A stretch of DNA of 64,000 nucleotides, taken from Acidimicrobiaceae bacterium. GTDB lineage: Bacteria > Actinomycetota > Acidimicrobiia > Acidimicrobiales > Poriferisodalaceae. The stretch is taken from positions 124,001 to 188,000 of the forward strand of contig PBKA01000006.1 of assembly GCA_002721305.1 (NCBI GenBank). The letters are read 5' to 3'. Every line of letters starts with the position of its first letter. Position 1 is the stretch's first letter. This document shows, piece after piece, positions 9,517-17,541 of the stretch. The position numbers were made by a program, and so were the translations under genes. The notes below the pieces were generated by a model that ran no database searches, had not been told where the DNA came from, and saw only the letters and a program-made list of their open reading frames with translations.

Positions 9517-11043
9517 TTGACTAGTCGTCGATCAGGTGGCAGAAGTGCCCGCAGAGCAGCCCGAACTGGCCGTTCCCTAGAATTCAAGCCCTACCTTGAG
9601 CGGCAACTTAAGCCGGTCGAGGTACTGGACGAAGAGGGTTTACTTCAAATAGAAGCCAATGCTGAAATCATTCTGAGTGAAATTGGCATCGCCTTTCAAG
9701 AATTCCCTGAGGCACTCGAGCTTTGGGAAAATGCCGGAGCTGAAGTGCAAGGGGAGTTAGTGAAATTTCCCCCAGGCCTGTGCAGGGCCTTGGTACAGGA
9801 CACAGCGCCTCAGGAATTCGTACAAGAGGCAAGGAACCCCGAACGGTCGGTCCACATCGGTGGCAACAGCACTGTTTTTGCACCTAATTATGGATCCCCA
9901 TTCATCACTGACCTTGATGCTGGCCGAAGGTACGCAACGCTCGAGGACTTCAGGAATATCGTCAAGTTGACCTATCAATTGCCTCACCTCCACCACAGTG
10001 GAGGCACCGTGGTCGAACCGGTAGATATTCCGGTAAACAAGCGGCACCTGGACATGGTCTATGCACACCTGAAGTACAGCGACAAACCACTCATGGGTTC
10101 CGTTACGGCACCTCAAAGAGCCGCCGACTCTGTTGAGCTGTGCCGCCTTGCGTTCGGAGGAGATCTAGCCGACCGCACGGTCTTGACTAACTTAATTAAT
10201 GCGTCGTCACCGCTGCGCTGGGATGCAACCATGTTAGGAGCAGCGAAGGTATACGCAGAGAACAATCAAGCATGCATTATTTCGCCGTTCATTCTCGCCG
10301 GGGCAATGTCTCCGGTGACTGTGGCTGGTCTTGCTGCTCAGGCCCTCGCTGAAGCGCTTTCAGGAATGGCTTTCTGCCAGTTGGTTCGCCCTGGGGCTCC
10401 TGTGATCTTCGGAACCTTCGCCTCATCAATGTCTATGGCCACGGGTGCCCCTACATTTGGGACTCCCGAGGGAGGGTTGGCAATCTATTTAATGGCAGCC
10501 TTAGCAAGGCGTGTCGGAGTGCCGTTTCGTTCTGGCGGCATGTTGACCTCGTCCAAAGCACCCGATGCTCAAGCGGCCTACGAGTCCCTTTCAACGCTGC
10601 TACCGACCATGCAAGCAGGAGTGCACTTCGTGCTTCATGCTGCGGGATGGATCGAGGGCGGCTTAGCGTTGAGTTATGAAAAACTACTGATGGACGCTGA
10701 CCAACTGGGAATGATGGAGGTGTACGCGAGTGGTATCGATATGACAGAGAATGGTCAGGCGATGGATGCATTTCGTACCAACCGACACGGTGACCATTTT
10801 CTTGGAAACTCTCACACCCTGCAAAATTTCGAATCGGCGTTTTACAGATCCAGCACAGCAGACAGCAACAGTTACGAACAGTGGCTTGAGGAAGGTGAAC
10901 TGACTTCAGCTGAAAGGGCCAACGGTGCTTGGAAACAGATGCTGAGTGAATACCAGCCGCCTCCTCTTGACGGCGAAGCTGATAGAGCGATGCTTGAGTA
11001 TATAGAGCGAAGAAAAAGCGAAGAACCCGACCAAATAGGCTGA
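9517..11043 (+). CDS. MttB-superfamily methylamine:corrinoid methyltransferase, non-pyrrolysine type
   Basis: A 508-residue TIM-barrel methyltransferase of the trimethylamine methyltransferase family. It opens with the RRSGGRSARRAAR stretch common in this family. There is no in-frame TAG, so it lacks pyrrolysine and groups functionally with MtgB-like enzymes that demethylate quaternary amines such as glycine betaine, proline betaine or carnitine. The exact substrate cannot be read from sequence; the dimethylglycine-dehydrogenase-type gene at 22161-24686 makes glycine betaine the best guess. Start is a TTG 4 bp after the reactivase stop, preceded by AAAGGATTAATGAG. Confidence 0.9.
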   Translation: MTSRRSGGRSARRAARTGRSLEFKPYLERQLKPVEVLDEEGLLQIEANAEIILSEIGIAFQEFPEALELWENAGAEVQGELVKFPPGLCRALVQDTAPQEFVQEARNPERSVHIGGNSTVFAPNYGSPFITDLDAGRRYATLEDFRNIVKLTYQLPHLHHSGGTVVEPVDIPVNKRHLDMVYAHLKYSDKPLMGSVTAPQRAADSVELCRLAFGGDLADRTVLTNLINASSPLRWDATMLGAAKVYAENNQACIISPFILAGAMSPVTVAGLAAQALAEALSGMAFCQLVRPGAPVIFGTFASSMSMATGAPTFGTPEGGLAIYLMAALARRVGVPFRSGGMLTSSKAPDAQAAYESLSTLLPTMQAGVHFVLHAAGWIEGGLALSYEKLLMDADQLGMMEVYASGIDMTENGQAMDAFRTNRHGDHFLGNSHTLQNFESAFYRSSTADSNSYEQWLEEGELTSAERANGAWKQMLSEYQPPPLDGEADRAMLEYIERRKSEEPDQIG

Positions 11044-11871
11044 CTAGCCTGCGATGACTGCGATGGTCCCGGCAATAGCGAAGAGGATTCCGACGACTTG
11101 TCCGCGAGTTACGGAATCGCCGTAGAAGACGCGCCCAACACAAATAGTGAAGATCGGGAAAATAGCGACGGCTGTGACGGTGGCAAGCGGGTCGTAACGC
11201 AGGCCTTGGAACAATGCGACACTGGCGCCACCGGCGAAGATCCCGGCCCAGATCCCGGCTATGCGAGTTCCCGGAGGAGGAAATGTCTGTGAGCCAGCGG
11301 CTAAGGCGACTGGGACCATTACCAAATAGGCAATAACCCTTTGGCTAACGATCGCGATCGGGCCCGCAATGGACTCGATGTCGAGAAGGAACGCCTGCCC
11401 GAATCCATAGCCGAGACCGGAGCAGATGCCCCACTTGAGACCAGATCTATTGGTTTCCTGAGCCTGTGGCTTCCTTGTCACCAAAGTCAGTCCGAGGAGC
11501 GCGATCAGTACGCCAATAACAGCTAAGGCCGAAACGTCGAAACGTCGTGCAAGAGCCCAGGCGAAGGGGATCAAGACTGAGAGTACGGCGGCGACGGGGG
11601 CGACTAGCGCAGATGAAGAGCGTGTTAGACCCAAGTAGTAGCAGCAGAGCCCCGTGGCGAACCCAACCCCGGAGCAAGCGCCCAAGATGAGGGCTGAACG
11701 TTGAAATTCTCCGGGCCACAGCAGCAAACCGAGAATGACGGAAATAGCTGCGAAAAGTTGGAGCGTCAGTGCGGTGGTTATTGCGGACGATTTCGGTGTA
11801 ATTCGCCTCCCGAAAAGATCGGATAAGCCAATGAGGAAGGCGGCGAAAAGACCGAGGACCGCACCAATCAT
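11044..11871 (-). CDS. EamA/DMT-family transporter
   Basis: A 275-residue integral membrane protein with about ten hydrophobic segments in two EamA repeats, the drug/metabolite transporter architecture. I take the start at the ATG giving MIGAVLGLFAAFLIGLSD; the longer frame (to 11979) adds 36 polar residues that overlap the divergent GMC oxidoreductase start. It is convergent with the MttB homologue with no gap. Substrate unknown; context suggests a methylated amine or a related metabolite. Confidence 0.85.
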   Translation of the reverse strand: MIGAVLGLFAAFLIGLSDLFGRRITPKSSAITTALTLQLFAAISVILGLLLWPGEFQRSALILGACSGVGFATGLCCYYLGLTRSSSALVAPVAAVLSVLIPFAWALARRFDVSALAVIGVLIALLGLTLVTRKPQAQETNRSGLKWGICSGLGYGFGQAFLLDIESIAGPIAIVSQRVIAYLVMVPVALAAGSQTFPPPGTRIAGIWAGIFAGGASVALFQGLRYDPLATVTAVAIFPIFTICVGRVFYGDSVTRGQVVGILFAIAGTIAVIAG

Positions 11872-11941
11872 TGGGCTGTGTACCGGCTCTTCACGACAGC
11901 GAGGATACGCTGCAAAGCGACTTTCAGCGCGCAGAGGCGAG

Positions 11942-13621
11942 ATGATGGCAAGCCGGGAAGCTATTGACGAAGAAGCCACCTATGACTTTCTTATTCTTGG
12001 TGGCGGATCCGCAGGTTGTGCGATAGCGAACCGTTTGAGTTCGGAACCGACAAACAAGGTGTTGTTGTTGGAGGCAGGGCGTCCGGACTACATATGGGAC
12101 CCCTTCATCCACATGCCTGCAGGCTTTTCGTTTCCGATTGGATCTCGCTTCTATGACTGGATGTACGAAACGGTTCCTGAACCTGAGCTCGGCGGTCGAA
12201 AGGTATTCCACGCGCGCGGCAAGGTGCTGGGTGGAAGTTCGAGCATCAACGGGATGATCTTCCAGCGAGGAAACCCTCTCGACATGGAGCGTTGGGCGGC
12301 CTTACCCGGTATGGAGTCGTGGGATTATGCGCACACGCTTCCCTACTTCAAGAAGCTCGAATCCTGTTTGACCGGTGCCGATGAGTGGCGTGGAGAGACA
12401 GGGCCTTTGAAACTCGAGAGAGGTCCAGCGGACGGAGAGATCTTCGAGGCGTTCTTTCGAGCATGCAACGAGGCTGGGTATTCGCTGACCTCCGATGTCA
12501 ACGGGTTTCGACAAGAAGGTTTCGCACCGTTCGATCGGAATGTATACCGGGGACGGCGATTAAGCGCAGCAAGGGCGTACCTGTATCCCGTCCTCGACCG
12601 AAAGAATCTCACTGTGCGGACCCGGACCCAAGCGACGCGACTGATCATTGAAAGGGGTGGCGTAGTGGGCGCTGAGGTGGAGGAACGAACGGTGTTCGGC
12701 AAACACGTTCGTTCGAAAAGGTTCTTCGCTCGCACGACCATATGTTGCGCGGGGGCAATCAATACACCGCATTTACTTCAACTGAGTGGGATCGGACCGA
12801 GCCCGGTGCTGGAGTCAGCGGGTGTGCCGGTTGTGAATCATCTGCCCGGCGTCGGTGAGAATCTCCAAGACCACTTGGAGGTGTATATCCAACACTCGTC
12901 GATAAAACCGATAACTCAACAACCGAACCTAGCGGTGTGGCGACGACCTTGGATTGGTCTTCAATGGCTATTTAGGCGTGGCCCAGCCGCGACCAACCAC
13001 TTCGAGGCGGGGGGTTTTGTCAGGGCGGGTGACGAAGCAAGCTATCCGAACGTGATGATCCATTTCCTTCCCTTAGCAGTGAGGTATGACGGGACCATCG
13101 CTGACACAAGACACGGATTCCAGGTTCATGTCGGCCCAATGCAGGCACGATCTCGGGGCTCTGTGCACATCGCTTCCGATGACCCTGCCCGAAAGCCGCG
13201 AATCAAGTTCAACTATCTGGGCACCGAAGGAGATCGCCAGGACTGGGTGGACGCGGTCAGGGTTGCCCGGAGGATCCTTGAGCAGCCTGCGTTTGCACAT
13301 ATAAGTGACAGAGAGCTGTCGCCCGGCCCCGAGGTGAACTCTGACGAAGAAATATTGGACTGGGTTCGTAGGGACTCAGAAACAGCTTTGCATCCATGCG
13401 GAACAGCGCAGATGGGCGTCGACGACCTGTCCGTTGTGGATCCCAAGACAATGGGAGTACATGGTGTGAGTGGACTCAAGGTGGTTGATGCCTCGGTGAT
13501 GCCGTTGATCACGAATGGCAACATCTACGCTCCAACGATGATGATTGCGGAGAGGGCAGCGGATCTGATTTTAGGCAACAGCCCGATGGAACCTGAATCG
13601 CCCCCCTATTTTTCCGGTTAG
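11942..13621 (+). CDS. GMC-family FAD oxidoreductase (choline dehydrogenase-like)
   Basis: A 559-residue glucose-methanol-choline oxidoreductase. The N-terminal FAD dinucleotide motif LILGGGSAGC starts near residue 15, GGSSSINGM (GMC signature 1 region) near 100, GAINTPHLLQLSGIGP (signature 2) near 275, and the C-terminal half ends in the HPCGTAQMG...GNIYAPTMMIAE block containing the catalytic His region. It may oxidise choline or another alcohol to feed the betaine pathway; the family is broad, so the substrate is inference. The frame is open upstream to 11735, but ATG 11942 has an AGAGGCGAG ribosome-binding site. Ends in TAG. Confidence 0.88.
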   Translation: MMASREAIDEEATYDFLILGGGSAGCAIANRLSSEPTNKVLLLEAGRPDYIWDPFIHMPAGFSFPIGSRFYDWMYETVPEPELGGRKVFHARGKVLGGSSSINGMIFQRGNPLDMERWAALPGMESWDYAHTLPYFKKLESCLTGADEWRGETGPLKLERGPADGEIFEAFFRACNEAGYSLTSDVNGFRQEGFAPFDRNVYRGRRLSAARAYLYPVLDRKNLTVRTRTQATRLIIERGGVVGAEVEERTVFGKHVRSKRFFARTTICCAGAINTPHLLQLSGIGPSPVLESAGVPVVNHLPGVGENLQDHLEVYIQHSSIKPITQQPNLAVWRRPWIGLQWLFRRGPAATNHFEAGGFVRAGDEASYPNVMIHFLPLAVRYDGTIADTRHGFQVHVGPMQARSRGSVHIASDDPARKPRIKFNYLGTEGDRQDWVDAVRVARRILEQPAFAHISDRELSPGPEVNSDEEILDWVRRDSETALHPCGTAQMGVDDLSVVDPKTMGVHGVSGLKVVDASVMPLITNGNIYAPTMMIAERAADLILGNSPMEPESPPYFSG

Positions 13622-13633
13622 TTAGAACCTCCG

Positions 13634-14863
13634 TTAGTGACCATTGCGGCTGAACATCTTGGTCACCATTCGCGATGCCCGCAAAGGGAACGGAATGAAT
13701 GGAGTCTGTTCTTCAAGAGCAGGAGCCTTATGGAAGAAGATTCGATAGAAGAGGTAGAGACTCATGATCAAGAAGCTGAATAAGGGAAAATAAAAATAGA
13801 TCTTCAGATTTGTGCCGATGATCAGCCCGGCGAGCAAGGGGCCAAGGAAGGAACCTACGCCGTGAATCCGCACCAACAACGCGGCGGCGGATGTCCGCTC
13901 TCCTGGTTGTAGCCAGTCGTTGGTGTAAGCCACTGACATCGAGTACAGAGGGAGAGCTAGCCCCCCAAGCAGAAATAGACAGCCGAGGGACGTAGCGTCG
14001 GTTCCGTTGAGTTGGGCCGTGATAAAGCACATAATGGTCGCGCCGACAGCGGACACGGTCATGACGGCGCGTCGCGGGACATGGTCAGAGAGTCGGCCCA
14101 AGGGGATCTGTAGCACTACTGACCCAGCCAATGGTGCTCCGACAAAGTTGGCAATCTGTATCGGACTCCACCCCCGAATGGACCCATAGACGGGACCTAG
14201 TCCGATGAGTGAGCCAAGGGTCATTCCCGATAGGCAGCAGATGACAAGGCCAGTGGGAACGATGGAGTAGAGCTCCTTGATTGTTATTGGTTCGGGAATA
14301 TCCGCTGGGGCGGAGGCTCTGGGAGAAAGAGTCACCGGTACCAAAGACATCGATACCAAGATCGAGGCAAAGGCAAAAAGGGTGAAATTGGAGACGCTTG
14401 CTAGCCCCACCGAATACTGCCCAAGCAGGGTGGCGGCAATAGCTACCACCATGTACGAACTGAGAAGTCCGCCTCGATTCTCGTTAGTGGCGAAGTCGTT
14501 GAGCCATGATTCTGCTACGACGTAGAGTGCAGCGATGCATAGTCCGAAGGTCAAACGGCAGAAGCCCCAAGTCCACGGATTGATCCAAATTCCCTGCAAG
14601 AGCGCGATGGTTGAAGCGATGGAAGCCAGTCCCGCGAAGGTACGGATGTGACCAACTGCACCTAACCCTTTGCCCACGTAGCGAGTGCCAAGAACGAATC
14701 CGGCGTAGTAGGCGGTCATCACCAACGACATTGCCGTCGGGCCGAACCCGGCTGCTTCCGCGCGCAAGCCAAGTAGCGGCCGTTGGAGTCCGACTCCAGC
14801 CTGTAGTAGGGCGATACCCAGAAAGAGCGACCAAGCAGATATCAGCGATTTCGAATGAGTCAT
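13634..14863 (-). CDS. MFS transporter
   Basis: A 409-residue major facilitator with about 12 hydrophobic segments, resembling the YcaD-type branch. The cytoplasmic loop GRLSDHVPRRAVM between the halves matches the MFS loop signature. The ATG at 14863 is preceded by GGGAACTCTCA; the frame extends 22 codons further but those residues are polar and unlike an MFS N-terminus. Convergent with the GMC gene and upstream of nothing on its strand, it could import or export a substrate of the C1 pathway. Substrate unknown. Confidence 0.85.
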   Translation of the reverse strand: MTHSKSLISAWSLFLGIALLQAGVGLQRPLLGLRAEAAGFGPTAMSLVMTAYYAGFVLGTRYVGKGLGAVGHIRTFAGLASIASTIALLQGIWINPWTWGFCRLTFGLCIAALYVVAESWLNDFATNENRGGLLSSYMVVAIAATLLGQYSVGLASVSNFTLFAFASILVSMSLVPVTLSPRASAPADIPEPITIKELYSIVPTGLVICCLSGMTLGSLIGLGPVYGSIRGWSPIQIANFVGAPLAGSVVLQIPLGRLSDHVPRRAVMTVSAVGATIMCFITAQLNGTDATSLGCLFLLGGLALPLYSMSVAYTNDWLQPGERTSAAALLVRIHGVGSFLGPLLAGLIIGTNLKIYFYFPLFSFLIMSLYLFYRIFFHKAPALEEQTPFIPFPLRASRMVTKMFSRNGH

Positions 14864-14951
14864 TGAGAGTTCCCAAAGCCCCTGACTTGCTCGTGGTGGG
14901 CTCAAAGTATGCCTGCCCCCGATAGCCAATGGAAGCTAATTTGGTTAATCG

Positions 14952-15809
14952 TTACGGGTCACTCGGCGGCCGATAAACGGGCGCTTGCAAATACTCCCAG
15001 CCGAACCGACCCTTGACGCACAGGTGACCGGAAGTCACCGAGTGATCGGCAGGTGAGGTGACTTTCACGATTTGATTGTCTTGCGTGTGAAGCTCCAAAG
15101 TGCACCCGACACCACAATAGGAGCAGATCGTTTCGGTGACTTCCTGGTCTTCAGGGCGCCAGTCGGAAGCCTCACGTAGGTCAAATTCGGTTTTGAACTG
15201 GAGTGCGTTGGTTGGGCAAACGCCGATGCAGTTTCCGCAATACACGCAGGCCGACTCTGGCAGCGGAACGTCGTATTCAGTGGAGACCCGAGCATCAAAT
15301 CCCCGATCGGCGATGGAGATCGCGAACGAGAACTGGGCGTCCTCTCCACACGCCTCGACGCACTTGTAGCAAAGAACGCACCGGTCATAGGCACGGATAA
15401 ACAGATCATCTTCAATTTTGGGTGAAGGTTCTGGCGTGGCCGGATCCGTGTAGCGAGACGAGTCTGCGCCGTATTCGTCGATGAGAGTTTGCAACTCAGG
15501 ACTTTGCGAGAGGTCGTTGGTGGAGTCCAAAAGTTCCAACACCATCCGACGACTTTGGGCGACTCTGTTTGTGTCGGTACGAATCTCGGCTCCGTCCTCG
15601 CACGCACGAGAGCATGCTGGTACGAGGGTCCTCGCGCCCTCTGCTTCGACCACACAGAGCCGACACACGTTTGCGGGCGTTAAGTTTTCGGCCCAGCACA
15701 GAGTAGGAATTGCGATGCCTAGCGATTGGGCTGCCTCAAGAATGGTCGTCCCAGCTCCGACGGTGACCGGTTGCTCGTTGATGACGAGAGATACGTGATC
15801 GTTACTCAT
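14952..15809 (-). CDS. Formate dehydrogenase alpha, N-terminal iron-sulfur half as a separate subunit
   Basis: This 285-residue protein is the electron-transfer end of an NAD-linked FdhA/FdsA chain. Residues 1-80 form a [2Fe-2S] ferredoxin domain (Cys 38, 49, 52, 66). The usual His/Cys3 cluster that follows in FdsA is missing. Two ferredoxin-type [4Fe-4S] sets follow (CVLCYKCVEAC ~140; CVYCGNCIGVCP ~183). At 226-275 is the cluster that normally sits next to the molybdopterin: CSYCGVGC plus Cys264 and GRFGWEYLQ. The protein then stops, where an intact FdhA would continue into the catalytic part; that part is encoded at 17534-19462. Start ATG at 15809 overlaps the stop of the beta subunit by 8 bp. 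Confidence 0.88.
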   Translation of the reverse strand: MSNDHVSLVINEQPVTVGAGTTILEAAQSLGIAIPTLCWAENLTPANVCRLCVVEAEGARTLVPACSRACEDGAEIRTDTNRVAQSRRMVLELLDSTNDLSQSPELQTLIDEYGADSSRYTDPATPEPSPKIEDDLFIRAYDRCVLCYKCVEACGEDAQFSFAISIADRGFDARVSTEYDVPLPESACVYCGNCIGVCPTNALQFKTEFDLREASDWRPEDQEVTETICSYCGVGCTLELHTQDNQIVKVTSPADHSVTSGHLCVKGRFGWEYLQAPVYRPPSDP

Positions 15810-17541
15810 AGGGCTCACCCAGCAGCCCTTCCCGAAGTGCCGACTGAACGGCAGACGCCGCGGTATGGCCGAGACCACAGATAGAAGCGTCTCCCATGAC
15901 GAGGGAGAGGTCAGCAAGCAGGTTACGTTGCTTGGAATTGGGTCCAGTGCTGTCGATTTGTAGGAGAACCTCGTGTTGGCGAGTCGTACCAATCCGACAA
16001 GGAACGCATTGGCCGCACGACTCATCGCGAAAGAATTTAGCGAGTTGGCTCACAATGCCCAGAAAATCAGCATCTTTCGAAAATGCCATTACCGCTCCCG
16101 AGCCAAGGGTGGCATCGCTGGCAGCCGCACCTTCAAAAGATAAGGGAACGTCCAGTTGATCAGGGCCGAGGAAAGAGCCCGCAGCGCCTCCCAAGAGGAC
16201 CGCTCGAATTTCGCTTGATGGCGTGTCAGCAGCCGCCAGCAGGACCCGCAGGGGTACACCGAATTCGGCTTCGTAGAGTCCGGGACGGCCGACGTCGCCA
16301 GATACACAGAACAGCTTGGTTCCAGGGGACTCGCGGGTGCCGGCTGCCCGAAATCCTTCGACACCGTGGAGAACGATTTCCAAGACGTTTAGCAATGTTT
16401 CAGGGTTGTTCACGATGGTCGGACACCCGAACAAGCCGCTGTCGGTTGGGAAAGGTGGTTTGCTCCTCGGCTCCCCACGAAAGCCCTCTATGGAATTAAA
16501 CAGGGCGGTCTCCTCGCCGCAAATGTACGCGCCGGCGCCTTGGCGCAACTCTATGTCGAAGCTGTAGCTATCGTTCTGCGCATGTTCGCCCAGCAAGCCA
16601 GCATCGTAAGCCTGTTCAATAGCGGACGTTAATAGTTCCGCCGCCGTTGTGTATTCACCGCGAACATAGATCCAACCCTTGAAGCAGCCTGTGCTGACCC
16701 CAGCAATAGTCATCGCTTCTATAAGAGCGAAGGGGTCGTTCTCAAGAATCATCCGATCCTTGAATGTTCCGGGCTCACTCTCATCAGCGTTGGCGACGAC
16801 GTACTTTTGCGGCCCATGGTGTTCGGCAACCGCTCGCCACTTGATACCGGTCGGAAATGCTGCGCCCCCTCGGCCTGTTAGCCCGGCGTCCGTGACAAGT
16901 TTTAAGACCTCGTCACTTCCAAGGGAAAGCGCTCTATCCAACGCTTGGTAGCCGCCGCTTTCGCGGTAAGACTCGAGGCTTGTTGGGTCGACGTTGCCAA
17001 ACCGCTGGAGCAGTTTGTTGCTCAAAGTGGTGTCGAACTGTGGCTCTTCGTTAGCGCCAGAGCTCATATCGATTGGGGCCGATCCCCTTGCCTGCACGAA
17101 CAAGGCGGGGCCGCGTTCGCATTGTCCAAGGCAAGGGCTTTCGTGGACTGAGTGCCCTTGTGAACGCAAATGTTCGGCGTAGGAAGAAGCGCCAGCTATC
17201 GCGCAACTTGGGTCAACACATACGTGATGGCGAGGTCCGTCACCCTCGGGTTCCTCGAGTTCGAATAAATCGTAGAACGAGGCGACGCCGAATGCCTCTG
17301 CCGGCGGCACTCGAAGACTTTCGGCTAGATAGTTCAGACCACCTGGTGAAATCCAGCCCTTGGAGTTATTTAGCAAATGGAGGCCAGGCAGCAACAGGTG
17401 GCGAACGTCCTTGGCGCGTCGCACTCCCCCATGAACCACCCGTTCGCTGTGTCTTATGATCGGCGGGTTGTCGACCAATGCATCGATCAACAGGCGTTCA
17501 CTTTCGTCTGGTTCGGCGTTGCTGAATTTGAGATCAGGCAC
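15802..17541 (-). CDS. Formate dehydrogenase beta subunit, NuoE-NuoF fusion (NADH/FMN)
   Basis: A 579-residue diaphorase subunit that passes electrons from the iron-sulfur chain to NAD+. The N-terminal ~165 residues are a NuoE-like thioredoxin-fold [2Fe-2S] domain (CVDPSC and CLGQC). The rest is NuoF: GRGGAAFPTGIKW near 235 (FMN/NADH site), GAGAYICGEETAL near 325, and the [4Fe-4S] motif ESCGQCVPCRIG near 510 with a distal CGLG. Start is GTG at 17541 inside the end of the catalytic subunit gene, an 8-bp overlap; the stop overlaps the next gene by 8 bp as well. The three genes are therefore tightly coupled. Confidence 0.93.
   Translation of the reverse strand: MPDLKFSNAEPDESERLLIDALVDNPPIIRHSERVVHGGVRRAKDVRHLLLPGLHLLNNSKGWISPGGLNYLAESLRVPPAEAFGVASFYDLFELEEPEGDGPRHHVCVDPSCAIAGASSYAEHLRSQGHSVHESPCLGQCERGPALFVQARGSAPIDMSSGANEEPQFDTTLSNKLLQRFGNVDPTSLESYRESGGYQALDRALSLGSDEVLKLVTDAGLTGRGGAAFPTGIKWRAVAEHHGPQKYVVANADESEPGTFKDRMILENDPFALIEAMTIAGVSTGCFKGWIYVRGEYTTAAELLTSAIEQAYDAGLLGEHAQNDSYSFDIELRQGAGAYICGEETALFNSIEGFRGEPRSKPPFPTDSGLFGCPTIVNNPETLLNVLEIVLHGVEGFRAAGTRESPGTKLFCVSGDVGRPGLYEAEFGVPLRVLLAAADTPSSEIRAVLLGGAAGSFLGPDQLDVPLSFEGAAASDATLGSGAVMAFSKDADFLGIVSQLAKFFRDESCGQCVPCRIGTTRQHEVLLQIDSTGPNSKQRNLLADLSLVMGDASICGLGHTAASAVQSALREGLLGEPYE

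Noticed and set aside
11036-11050. AGGCT/AGCCT hairpin at the MttB/EamA junction as a terminator
   Set aside because: Only 5 bp with no T-run, and it overlaps the stop codon; too weak to call.
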